From: an uncultured Eubacteriales bacterium
Lineage (GTDB): Bacteria > Bacillota > Clostridia > Christensenellales > CAG-314
NCBI GenBank assembly: GCA_948938605.1
Contig: CARAIG010000071.1
Span: 1 to 46,170 of the forward strand
Direction: 5' to 3'
DNA length: 46,170 bases
This document shows positions 8,074 through 15,685 of this stretch, in pieces (positions within the stretch are counted from its first letter, which is position 1; the number at the start of each line of letters is the position of its first letter). Both the position numbers and the translations under genes were made by a program. The notes beneath the pieces are model-generated. The model searched no databases and was not told the DNA's origin. It saw only the letters and a list, made by a program, of their open reading frames with translations.

Positions 8074-9621
8074 ATGAAAAATATGCCAAGTTGGCTTAAC
8101 GACGCAATTTTTTACGAAATATATCCCCAAAGTTTTTACGACAGTAACGGCGACGGTATCGGCGACATCAACGGTATCACGCAAAAGTTGGACTACATTA
8201 AAGATTTAGGCTTTAACGCTTTGTGGTTAAACCCGTGCTTTGTTTCCCCCTTTATGGACGCAGGCTACGACGTTGCCGATTACTATACCGTTGCGCCCCG
8301 TTACGGCACAAACGACGACTTGTATAACTTGTTCAAGCAAGCGCACAAACGCGGTATTCACGTGATACTCGACCTTGTTCCCGGACACACGTCGGACAAG
8401 TGCGAGTGGTTTAAGCAAAGCGCGTTGCCTTATTCAAACGAGTATTCCGACCGTTACGTTTGGACAAAAAGCGTTTGGGACCGTCCCGAAGGTTACAGTT
8501 GGGTGGCGGGCAATGCCGACCGCGACGGAAGTTATATGCTTAACTTTTTTTTAAGTCAACCGGCGTTAAATTACGGTTTTAACAAAATTACTCATCCCGA
8601 ATGGCAACTGTCCTATACCGACAAACGCGCACAAGCAACCTTTGACGAAATGCTTAACGTTATGCGTTTTTGGCTAGACAAGGGTTGCGACGGTTTCCGC
8701 GTGGATATGGCGGACTCTCTTGTTAAAAATGACGAAGACAAAACGGCAACAGCTTCGCTGTGGCGCAGGGCGCGTAAAATGTTGGACGAAAAATATCCCC
8801 AAGCGGTTTTGGTATCCGAGTGGTGCAATGCGCCCCGTTCCATTAACAAAGCGGGCTTCCATTGCGACTTTATGCTGGACCATTGGCACAAAATGTTGCA
8901 TTACGCAACGCGTGAAGTGGTAAACGGCGTAAACAAAAGTTACTTTTGCAAAACGGCGCACGTGTCGGCAAAAACAATGTTGGAAAACTATCTTGTCGAA
9001 CTTGCCGAAACTCGCGACAACGGTTACATCAGTATTGTAAGCGGCAATCACGATACACCCCGTTTGTCCTACACTTTGCAAGGCAAGGAGTCGGAACTGT
9101 TTTTTGTATTTTTGCTTACAATGCCGGGCGCGCCGTTTGTGTACTACGGCGACGAAATAGGTATGCGTTACATTCCGCAACCTTCCAAGGAAGGCGGTTA
9201 TCAACGTACGGGCAGCCGTACGCCTATGCAATGGGACAGTTCGGCTAAGAACTTAGGTTTTTCCTCTGCCGAGCGCGACAAACTGTATCTTGACGTCGAC
9301 TGCGAAAAAAATGCTCCTTGCGTAAGCAGTCAACAAAACGACGAACATTCGTTATTGAATATAATTAAAACGCTCAACGGTATCCGTCACGCGCATTCCG
9401 ATTTGCAAGCGGATGCAAAGTTGGAAGTTTTGCAAATGACGGACGACGGCGTACTTTGTTACAAACGCGGTGACGGCATTGCGGTGGCATTTAATCCTAC
9501 GGATAAACAATGCACGTTAAATATGCCCGTCAAAGACGTACTGTATCAAATAAACTCTTTTGCAGTTAAAGCCGATTGTACGGTTTTGGAACCGCAAACG
9601 GCAATAATTTTTAAAATATAA
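8074..9621 (+). CDS. GH13 alpha-glucosidase/alpha-amylase family enzyme
   Basis: Retaining glycoside hydrolase acting on alpha-glucosidic bonds. The 515-residue product starts AIFYEIYPQSFYDSNGDGIGD and has no signal peptide, so it is cytosolic. The GH13 conserved regions are present: DLVPGHTS; GFRVDMA with the nucleophile D211; VSEW with the acid/base E249; and SGNHDTPR with the transition-state stabiliser D327. A short beta domain ends the protein. Architecture and length resemble oligo-1,6-glucosidase or trehalose-6-phosphate hydrolase, but no PTS genes are nearby and I cannot fix the substrate. ATG at 8074 follows AAAGGAGC. The HAD gene starts 15 bases downstream, so the two are probably co-transcribed. 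Confidence 0.93.
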   Translation: MKNMPSWLNDAIFYEIYPQSFYDSNGDGIGDINGITQKLDYIKDLGFNALWLNPCFVSPFMDAGYDVADYYTVAPRYGTNDDLYNLFKQAHKRGIHVILDLVPGHTSDKCEWFKQSALPYSNEYSDRYVWTKSVWDRPEGYSWVAGNADRDGSYMLNFFLSQPALNYGFNKITHPEWQLSYTDKRAQATFDEMLNVMRFWLDKGCDGFRVDMADSLVKNDEDKTATASLWRRARKMLDEKYPQAVLVSEWCNAPRSINKAGFHCDFMLDHWHKMLHYATREVVNGVNKSYFCKTAHVSAKTMLENYLVELAETRDNGYISIVSGNHDTPRLSYTLQGKESELFFVFLLTMPGAPFVYYGDEIGMRYIPQPSKEGGYQRTGSRTPMQWDSSAKNLGFSSAERDKLYLDVDCEKNAPCVSSQQNDEHSLLNIIKTLNGIRHAHSDLQADAKLEVLQMTDDGVLCYKRGDGIAVAFNPTDKQCTLNMPVKDVLYQINSFAVKADCTVLEPQTAIIFKI

Positions 9622-9636
9622 TAGTAGGTGATATAA

Positions 9637-10479
9637 ATGAGTAAACCGATAGTTGCACTAATCTACGACTTCGACAACACTTTGTCTACCCGCGATATGC
9701 AGGAATTTACCTTTATTCCCGCACTCGGTATGCAAGCGGCGGAATTTTGGAAAAAGACCGATAAAGTCGCTCACGACTACAAAATGGATCACATTTTGGC
9801 GTATATGTATTTAATGGCTAAGGAAGCCCGCCAAAAGAATATCAGTCTTTCGCCCGAAGCGCTGCGCGAAATGGGCAAGGACGTTCAATTTTTCGACGGC
9901 GTAAAGGAATGGTTTTCGCGTATCAATGCTTACGGCGACGGTTTGGGACTGGAAGTCCGTCATTATATATTGTCTTGCGGACTTAAATCTATGGTGGAAG
10001 GTTGCGGCATCGCTCACGAATTTCACAAAATTTTTGCGTGCGATTATATCTACGACGACAACGGCGAACCGTTGTGGCCCAGTATGGCAATCAACTACAC
10101 AAGCAAAACCCAGTTTTTATACCGCATAAACAAAGGCGTCGAAGACATAAGCGAAGACGCCAAGCTCAATATGTATATGTCTCGCGACGAGCGCGTAGTG
10201 CCTTTTGACCGTATGATTTATATCGGCGACGGTTTGACCGACGTGCCCAGTATGAAACTTGTCCGTCAACGCAAAGGTTATGCAATAGGCGTATACAAAA
10301 AGCCGTCCGATGCAACTTATCTTGTCGACCAAAACCGCGTAGACTTCTATTTAAAGTGCGACTACACCGACGGCGGTGAAATAGACACCGCAATGAAAGC
10401 GATACTTGCGCAAATAGCCACAAAGGTTATGGTGGATGAGTTGTCGACCAGTTCCTATAAATCCGCTAAGCCCGTATAA
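9637..10479 (+). CDS. HAD-superfamily hydrolase (phosphatase-like)
   Basis: Cytosolic HAD-fold enzyme, probably a phosphatase of unknown substrate. Motif I is DFDNTLS with nucleophile D11 and acid/base D13. Motif II is the serine in ILSCG, and motif IV is YIGDGLTDVPS with the metal-binding aspartates. An alpha-helical cap lies between motifs I and II, as in phosphoserine-phosphatase-like members. 280 residues. A GTAGGTGAT site precedes the ATG. It follows the GH13 gene by 15 bases, so a role in clearing a sugar phosphate is possible but is inference. The last codons (Ala-Lys-Pro-Val-stop) lie inside the CTAAGCCCGTATAA end of a repeat, so the repeat supplies the stop codon and the native C-terminus may have been altered. 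Confidence 0.88.
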   Translation: MSKPIVALIYDFDNTLSTRDMQEFTFIPALGMQAAEFWKKTDKVAHDYKMDHILAYMYLMAKEARQKNISLSPEALREMGKDVQFFDGVKEWFSRINAYGDGLGLEVRHYILSCGLKSMVEGCGIAHEFHKIFACDYIYDDNGEPLWPSMAINYTSKTQFLYRINKGVEDISEDAKLNMYMSRDERVVPFDRMIYIGDGLTDVPSMKLVRQRKGYAIGVYKKPSDATYLVDQNRVDFYLKCDYTDGGEIDTAMKAILAQIATKVMVDELSTSSYKSAKPV

Positions 10480-10711
10480 ACATCGCAATACTGCGTTGCC
10501 TTTACGTTTTTGCTAAGTCACGTACATCTTTGTACGCTCCTGTCGCAAAATCCGCAGTCGCCTTGTCTTGCTCGTTTCTACGGGCTTAGCAAGCCCTTAC
10601 TCGTTTGCCTTGTATCCGCACCCTTCTACGAGCTTAGAGCGGGACACCAATCGTCCTTAGCCGAGCAACGTAGTTGCGAACGCCACGAGCGAAGCGAAGC
10701 AATCCAGTTCA
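10466..10711. repeat. CTAAGCCCGTA...TACGGGCTTAG inverted-repeat element (family R2), full copy
   Basis: The left end CTAAGCCCGTA (10466-10476) overlaps the HAD stop codon. The exact inverse TACGGGCTTAG is at 10579-10589, and a variant TACGAGCTTAGAG follows at 10627-10639. The core TTTACGTTTTTGCTAAGTCA is shared with the copies at 1903 and 15087. The distal part, GCGGGACACCAATCGTCC through AGCAATCCAG (10638-10711), recurs at 15212-15301. An open frame across this region translates repeat sequence only. Confidence 0.8.
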
Positions 10712-10746
10712 ATTTAAACTCAACCTTAATTCCGCATTCAAAACAA

Positions 10747-10880
10747 ATGTCATCCTGAGCATAACATCAATTATGTCATCCTGAGCGGAGCCGTAAGGCG
10801 TAGTCGAAGGATCTAAGAACCAATGTATAATCGTACATACCGTATTCCTAGATGTTTCGCAACTAAATTGCTTATTCAAA
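10747..10880. repeat. Dispersed palindromic repeat, family R1, copy 2 (rearranged)
   Basis: It contains two ATGTCATCCTGAGC left ends (10747 and 10773), then CGAAGGATCTAAGAACC and CCTAGATGTTTCGCAACT. The right terminal repeat is degenerate. It looks like one copy inserted into or truncated by another. From 10881 to 10940 there is only AT-rich sequence with a GCATTCCGC microrepeat. Confidence 0.75.
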
Positions 10881-10960
10881 TTCCGCATTCCGCTTTATAT
10901 CGGACGCACTTTTACCTTTCGTAAATTCAATAAAAGTCATTTTTCGTCACAAGCTCTCAA

Positions 10961-11008
10961 TATAATGTATAAGCCGTATGTTATCGTATTTGGCGAATAT
11001 ACATTATA
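10961..11008 (+). promoter_or_regulatory. Long inverted repeat that includes a TATAAT box
   Basis: TATAATGTATA (10961-10971) and TATACATTATA (10998-11008) are exact inverse 11-base arms separated by 26 bases. The left arm contains a TATAAT that could be the -10 box of the next gene, so the arms would flank the start of transcription, as expected for a repressor operator. No convincing -35 box is seen. Confidence 0.45.
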
Positions 11009-11022
11009 CGGGGGCTTTTGTT

Positions 11023-11889
11023 ATGTACTGCAAACGCATCTTAATATTGCAACAAACAGACAAGCGTTTTGCCGAACGGGGCAAGGAACTGTGCGGTATG
11101 GTAAAACTTATCAACGGCGAAAAGGCTTCTACTTCGGTAACCGTTTTTGTAACTAACGCCGACGTAAGGTCGTTTGGCGAGTGGTGGCTTCTTTTAGGTT
11201 TCGGTCGCGAACGCATAGCAATTCAACTCAGCACCTTATCTAACGCCACTTTCGAACTTCCCCGTCGCAATATCGATGTTGTCGGCTGCGTGCTAATTAA
11301 AAAGGAAAGCAAGTGCTACGAAGCGGCAAGGTCGTATATAGGCGACGCAAGCATTTGCGACGTTTTATCCCGTCAAAAGGAAAACTTGATTTTGGAACGC
11401 AACAAGTCCGAAGAAGAACAGCAATCTACCGAATACGAACGGTTTGTTGCTTCCACTCGAAATTTTTACGACGGCGAAAGCGTTGACGGGTTGCGCACTA
11501 AGGTTGACGGGCGTTACAAAAGCATTGCCGAATACTCTGCCGCATTCGAACGGTATTATGCCGCAGGTTCGCATAACGAATATTACCAGTCGGTCAAATC
11601 CGAAATTGCCAAGGTATTTACGCAGTTTCCGCCGTATTATCCTTTAATTAAAAAGTACAGCGACGCATTTTTCGTGCGGATAGACTTTCCTTCGTCCGAC
11701 AAATTTTTTGTGTTAGGCGTGTTGGAAGCGGACGGAGTTATCCGTTATATATGTTACGGTTTGCCTGCCGACGGCGAAGAATTTTCCGACAAGGACTTTA
11801 TTTACGTTGACAATTCGCCCGTTTCGTTTTGGATGCTTTTTCAAGACGCGCAAACGGGACAGATATCTGCGTTAAGCGAAACCGTCTAA
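11023..11889 (+). CDS. Protein of unknown function, 288 residues
   Basis: I do not recognise this gene firmly. The start is placed at ATG 11023 (MYCKRILILQ), preceded by GGGGG at 11010-11014. An upstream ATG at 10978 lies inside an inverted repeat. There is no signal peptide or membrane segment. Residues 1-105 look like a beta-rich domain (ASTSVTVFV, FGEWWLLLGFGRERIAIQL). Residues 110-185 are helical and charged. The rest is a second alpha/beta domain ending in IRYICYGLPADGEEF and SPVSFWMLFQDAQTG, an ending that reminds me of uncharacterised clostridial proteins. It stands alone between repeats and its own weak terminator (about 11929-11958). Codon use matches its neighbours, so the frame is probably real. 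Confidence 0.75.
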   Translation: MYCKRILILQQTDKRFAERGKELCGMVKLINGEKASTSVTVFVTNADVRSFGEWWLLLGFGRERIAIQLSTLSNATFELPRRNIDVVGCVLIKKESKCYEAARSYIGDASICDVLSRQKENLILERNKSEEEQQSTEYERFVASTRNFYDGESVDGLRTKVDGRYKSIAEYSAAFERYYAAGSHNEYYQSVKSEIAKVFTQFPPYYPLIKKYSDAFFVRIDFPSSDKFFVLGVLEADGVIRYICYGLPADGEEFSDKDFIYVDNSPVSFWMLFQDAQTGQISALSETV

Positions 11890-11947
11890 AAATAGTGTAA
11901 ATTAACTGATAACAAAACCGTTAAATTAAACAACTTTGCTTAAATTG

Positions 11948-11976
11948 TTGCTTTTTTTGTTTTTATGCTATATAAT
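11948..11976 (+). promoter_or_regulatory. Promoter of the beta-propeller-type lipoprotein gene
   Basis: TTGCTT (11948-11953), 17-base spacer, TATAAT (11971-11976). The spacer includes the T run that follows a weak AACAA/TTGTT hairpin, so the upstream terminator and this promoter overlap. Confidence 0.55.
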
Positions 11977-11997
11977 AAAAGCCGTATGTAGTGTATA

Positions 11998-12018
11998 ATT
12001 CGGCAATCTATGCCGAAT
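11998..12018 (+). promoter_or_regulatory. Perfect 21-base palindrome in the lipoprotein leader
   Basis: ATTCGGCA-ATCTA-TGCCGAAT, two exact 8-base arms with a 5-base loop, about 10 bases upstream of the AAGGAG ribosome binding site. It has the same geometry as the element before the glucosidase. Confidence 0.5.
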
Positions 12019-12041
12019 GCATAAATGCAAGGAGTAGTACA

Positions 12042-13442
12042 ATGTTCAATCATAAATCGACAAAATCAGCAATATTTACGGTCGTGGCTGTTTTGATGGT
12101 AGTGACTGTTATGCTTACGGCTTGTAACGGCACAGCTTTTAAACCGGTCGAAATGCCCGCGTCCGCCACACCCGAAGGTAACGGCGGTAACGTCGTCAAG
12201 TACGGTGAATGGCTTTACTATGTAAACGGTTATCAAAGCAGCACAACGGGTGAAAACACCTATCAGCAAGTCGAAGCGCGTACTGCGGCAATCGCGCGTA
12301 TCAAAATTGTGGACCTTGAAAGTTTGTTTGCAGTTTACGATGACGATAAATTTACCACAAGTTCGTCGCGCACTAAGGAAATTGCACGTATAGTTGCGGA
12401 AAAGGCTGAAATCGTTGTGCCCAAGTATTATTACAGCAACAATACCACAACTACGCAAATTAACGGTATTTACATTTTTAACGACAGACTGTATATGTTA
12501 ACGCCCAATGACGAATTAACGGCGGGCGGCAATTCGTTAACAAACCAAAGCGTACTTACAAGTTTTAAACTTGACGGCAGCGATGAACAACGTCATTACA
12601 CGTTTGAAAGCAACAGCGCGCAAGTTTTGTTCAGCGAAAAGGACGGAAAACTTTTAGCCACTTACATTATGAGTAGCGAAATAGGCTGCATTAACGTTAA
12701 CGAAAAATCTTCCGTTGCTAAAATAGAAGAAATTTCCAATGCGCAAATGGACGTTGCAGGCAAAGCGGTGTTCTACACCAACGAGGACAAAGCAATTTGC
12801 AAACTCAATGCGGGCGAAGCGGAAGGTAAAGTGCTTGTTTCCAACGAAAAGGATTCATCCGTTACTTATACAATATCCAACGTTAACAACGGTTATGTTT
12901 ACTATACTAAGGCGGATACAAACAACAGTTCGGTTGACGGAACTCACGTTTATTATGCTAAGGAAGGTTTAACGGAAACTGCGACTGCTTGGGAAAGCAG
13001 TGCACCCAGCGCAAACTGGTACGGCTATAACGAAACTATCGTTTATGCAACATCCGAAGCGGGTGATGAAAACGTAACGTTGTACGGTATTTATGTTTTG
13101 ACAAACAGCGACGGCAGTGCGCGTAAACAAATTGTCAATCCGCAACAAAACGACAGTGCAATTACGTTTAACCGTCTCGAAGGCGACATTTTGTACTATA
13201 CGTCTAATAACGTAGCTTACAAGGTGGACTTGTCTGCGGAAACTCCCGCGCCGGAAGCTATCGGTCTCAGCCTTGCTTCGGCAAACGGTTGGTCGGTTCC
13301 CGATATTGTTTACGCCGACGGTTTCAATTACGTAATCACTTTGGGCAACGGTTCGGTTTCTGCCGTTAAGTTCGACAAGGAAACCAAGTCCAACAGCAGT
13401 TCGGCAACTATCACGATAGTCGAACCCGTTGAAGAAGAATAA
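12042..13442 (+). CDS. Lipoprotein with repeated YY-motif blades, possibly DUF5050-like
   Basis: Predicted surface lipoprotein of 466 residues. The signal peptide is a basic start (MFNHKSTK), a hydrophobic stretch (about 10-24) and the lipobox LTAC with lipidated C28. The mature part repeats a pattern typical of beta-propellers in the DUF5050 group: KYGEWLYYVNGYQ, NGIYIFNDRLYMLTP, NGYVYYTKAD, THVYYAKEG, EGDILYYTSNN. The function is unknown; such proteins are often sensors or binding proteins. The start is ATG 12042 with AAGGAG 8 bases upstream; an in-frame ATG at 11991 lies in the leader palindrome region. It is a single-gene unit with its own promoter and terminator. Confidence 0.85.
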   Translation: MFNHKSTKSAIFTVVAVLMVVTVMLTACNGTAFKPVEMPASATPEGNGGNVVKYGEWLYYVNGYQSSTTGENTYQQVEARTAAIARIKIVDLESLFAVYDDDKFTTSSSRTKEIARIVAEKAEIVVPKYYYSNNTTTTQINGIYIFNDRLYMLTPNDELTAGGNSLTNQSVLTSFKLDGSDEQRHYTFESNSAQVLFSEKDGKLLATYIMSSEIGCINVNEKSSVAKIEEISNAQMDVAGKAVFYTNEDKAICKLNAGEAEGKVLVSNEKDSSVTYTISNVNNGYVYYTKADTNNSSVDGTHVYYAKEGLTETATAWESSAPSANWYGYNETIVYATSEAGDENVTLYGIYVLTNSDGSARKQIVNPQQNDSAITFNRLEGDILYYTSNNVAYKVDLSAETPAPEAIGLSLASANGWSVPDIVYADGFNYVITLGNGSVSAVKFDKETKSNSSSATITIVEPVEEE

Positions 13443-13468
13443 TTTAAAATTCTTTAAACAGACTCATA

Positions 13469-13501
13469 GGACGACGTCAGGTAAAAACGTCGTCCTTTTT
13501 T
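13469..13501 (+). terminator. Rho-independent terminator of the lipoprotein gene
   Basis: GGACGACGT (13469-13477) pairs exactly with ACGTCGTCC (13487-13495), followed by six T residues. It lies 26 bases after the stop. Confidence 0.95.
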
Positions 13502-13522
13502 ATGCAAAATGCTTTGCGCAAA

Positions 13523-13551
13523 TTGACAAAACTTTGCGCTTGAACTATACT
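13523..13551 (+). promoter_or_regulatory. Promoter of proS
   Basis: TTGACA (13523-13528), 17-base spacer, TATACT (13546-13551). This is a near-consensus sigma-A promoter directly behind the preceding terminator. Confidence 0.85.
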
Positions 13552-13558
13552 AATTGTC

Positions 13559-13612
13559 TAGCAACGTTCGAAGTTTGCGTTGCTAAAACGTATGTATTGA
13601 TTGAATACATAT
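13559..13612 (+). promoter_or_regulatory. Two hairpins in the proS leader
   Basis: AGCAACG (13560-13566) pairs with CGTTGCT (13578-13584). Then TATGTATT-GATTG-AATACATA (13591-13611) forms an exact 8-bp stem with a 5-base loop. Aminoacyl-tRNA synthetase genes of Firmicutes are often T-box controlled, but no GGGTGG-ACC T-box sequence or terminator is present in this roughly 95-base leader, so any control here must be of another kind. Confidence 0.5.
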
Positions 13613-13653
13613 GTTAACTAACATTCGTAATACATCGATTAGGAGTACATATT

Positions 13654-15090
13654 ATGGCAGAAAAACAATTTGTAAAGGAAATTGCCGATATTAACGCCGA
13701 TTTTCCCCAATGGTACACAGACGTTGTAATCAAAACCCAACTTGTCGATTACGGTCCCGTAAAAGGTACAATGGTGATACGTCCCTACGGCTATGCTATT
13801 TGGGAAAACATTCAAAAGGAACTTGACGCCCGTTTCAAGGCTACGGGACACCAAAACGCTTATTTCCCCTTGCTTATCCCCAAAAGCTTGTTGGATAAGG
13901 AAGCGGAACACGTCGAAGGATTTGCTCCCGAAGTTGCAATGGTAACCGAAGCCGGCGGCGAAAAACTTGCCGAACCTTGCGTAGTCCGTCCTACTAGTGA
14001 AACTATATTCAGCACAATGTACGCTAAATGGATAAACAGTTACCGCGATTTGCCGTTAAAAATAAACCAATGGGCAAACGTAATGCGTTGGGAAAAGACA
14101 ACCCGTCCGTTTTTGCGCACAAGCGAATTTTTGTGGCAGGAAGGTCACACAATACACGCCACCCGCGACGAATCGGTTAAGGAAACATTGGATATGCTTT
14201 ACCTTTATCACGACTTCGCGCGCGACATCCTTGCAATGCCCACCTTTATAGGACAAAAAAGCGAAAAGGAAAAATTTGCCGGCGCCGAAGCAACTTACGG
14301 TATGGAAGCTATGATGTTGGACGGCAAATCGCTCCAAGCAGGTACAACTCACCATTTCGGTCAAAAGTTTTCCCGCGCTTACGACATTCAGTTTTTGGAT
14401 AAGGACAGCACTCACAAATACGTCTGGCAAACAAGTTGGGGCGTTTCTACCCGCCTAATAGGGGCAATAATAATGGCGCACGGCGATCAACGCGGACTTG
14501 TACTTCCTCCTAAGGTTGCACCCGTTCAAGCGGTGGTAATACCCGTTGCCGCGCACAAAGCGGGTGTATTGGAAAAAGCCACCGAAATTGCAAACAGCCT
14601 TAAAGCGCAAGGTATACGCACCGAACTTGACGTTCGCGATCAATCTCCCGGTTGGAAGTTTAACGAATGGGAAATGAAGGGCGTACCCGTACGTATCGAA
14701 GTAGGTCCGCGCGACATCGAACAAGGTGTTGTAACTTACGCCCGCAGGGATACTTGCGATAAGGCGACGTTGAATATCGACGGACTTGCAAACAGCGTTG
14801 TAACATTGCTAGACCAAATTCAAGTTGATATGTACAATAAGTCGCTTGCTTTCCGCGACAGTCACGTAAAACTTGCGCACAATATGGACGAACTCGGTCA
14901 AGTGTTGGACAGCAAATGCTTTGCAAAAGTAGTGTGGGACAAGGATCCCGCTTGCGAAGCGTTATTCAAGGAAAAGTTCCAAGCAACCGTCCGCGTAATG
15001 TTGGACGAAAAACCTTTCCAAAACGTCTGCACTTGCTGCGGACACAAAGGGAAGGATTTAGTCGTTGCCCTAGTAGCCCGCGCCTACTAA
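13654..15090 (+). CDS. proS: Prolyl-tRNA synthetase, archaeal/eukaryotic type (short, no insertion domain)
   Basis: Class II synthetase that charges tRNA-Pro with proline in the cytosol. 478 residues, the length of the archaeal/eukaryotic-like form; the bacterial form is about 570 because of its editing insertion. Visible features are motif 1 (GTMVIRPYGYAIWENIQKEL), the loop VVRPTSET, motif 2 (RWEKTTRPFLRTSEFLWQEG), and motif 3 near STRLIGAIIMAHGDQRGLVLPP. Next come the anticodon-binding domain (about 285-385) and a C-terminal domain with FQNVCTCCG and a terminal tyrosine, both typical of this form. The ATG follows AGGAG. Several Clostridia carry this form, so recent transfer is not implied. 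The stop codon overlaps the left end of an R2 repeat. Confidence 0.97.
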   Translation: MAEKQFVKEIADINADFPQWYTDVVIKTQLVDYGPVKGTMVIRPYGYAIWENIQKELDARFKATGHQNAYFPLLIPKSLLDKEAEHVEGFAPEVAMVTEAGGEKLAEPCVVRPTSETIFSTMYAKWINSYRDLPLKINQWANVMRWEKTTRPFLRTSEFLWQEGHTIHATRDESVKETLDMLYLYHDFARDILAMPTFIGQKSEKEKFAGAEATYGMEAMMLDGKSLQAGTTHHFGQKFSRAYDIQFLDKDSTHKYVWQTSWGVSTRLIGAIIMAHGDQRGLVLPPKVAPVQAVVIPVAAHKAGVLEKATEIANSLKAQGIRTELDVRDQSPGWKFNEWEMKGVPVRIEVGPRDIEQGVVTYARRDTCDKATLNIDGLANSVVTLLDQIQVDMYNKSLAFRDSHVKLAHNMDELGQVLDSKCFAKVVWDKDPACEALFKEKFQATVRVMLDEKPFQNVCTCCGHKGKDLVVALVARAY

Positions 15091-15301
15091 GCCCGTATAA
15101 AGGGGCATCTACCGCGTTAGACTTACGTTTTTGCTAAGTCACGTACGCGCTTAGTCCGCTCCTGTCGCAAAATCCGCGTCTGCCTTGTATCTACCCTTTC
15201 TACGGGCTTAGAGCGGGACACCAATCGTCCTTAGCCGAGCAACGTAGTTGCGAACGCCACGAGCGAATGCGAGTATTGCGAGCGAAGCGAAGCAATCCAG
15301 T
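15087..15301. repeat. CTAAGCCCGTA...TACGGGCTTAG inverted-repeat element (family R2), second full copy
   Basis: CTAAGCCCGTA at 15087-15097 overlaps the proS TAA. Its exact inverse is at 15201-15211, giving a 125-bp unit. It then runs into the shared distal part, GCGGGACACCAATCGTCC to AGCAATCCAG (15212-15301). The distal part contains GAGTATTGCGAGCGAAGC, which also recurs near 18452. Confidence 0.8.
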
Positions 15302-15362
15302 GCAATTACGCAATTATTCATTCCTTATTCAAAATTATATTATCCTAAGTGCAATATATTTA

Positions 15363-15484
15363 ATGTCATCTTGAGCGGAGCCGTAGGCGTAGTCGAAAGA
15401 TCTAAAACCAACGTATAACCGTACATGCCGTATTCCTAGATGTTTCGACTCGCAACTACGTTGCTCGCTCAACATGACATATAA
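15363..15484. repeat. Dispersed palindromic repeat, family R1, copy 3
   Basis: Starts with ATGTCATCTTGAGCGG (15363) and ends with CTCAACATGACATATAA (15468-15484). The inner TCGAAAGATCTA and CCTAGATGTTTCGA pair is present. The organisation matches the copy at 1987. Between 15302 and 15362 there is only AT-rich sequence. Confidence 0.8.
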
Positions 15485-15593
15485 ACGGGATTACGACTTT
15501 GTTGAAATCCCTTTGCTTTTGGCAACTGTTGTCTTAACAAAAATATTCTATCGTCCTATCAATATTTTTTATATTGTTGCGACGGCAAAAAAG

Positions 15594-15622
15594 TTGCGCT
15601 AAATTTTTACTTGTGTTAAAAT
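15594..15622 (+). promoter_or_regulatory. Promoter of the small FMN-binding-like lipoprotein gene
   Basis: TTGCGC (15594-15599), 17-base spacer, TAAAAT (15617-15622). The first two positions of the -35 and the -10 box are good. Confidence 0.55.
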
Positions 15623-15685
15623 GTCTATGATTTGTGGGAATACTGCAAATAACAAATAATATTTTTTGAAGGAGAAACAAAAACA

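Noticed and set aside
8074..10479. Trehalose-specific operon (treA with phosphatase)
   Set aside because: No trehalose PTS or treR gene is present and the GH13 motifs do not fix the substrate, so a specific name would be over-reading.
10510..10758. 82-residue open frame with HERSEAIQ
   Set aside because: It covers the R2 repeat and its distal part, which recur after proS, with no start signal or codon bias.
13552..13653. T-box leader for proS
   Set aside because: The leader is only about 95 bases, with no T-box core sequence, no specifier-like stem and no terminator before the start.
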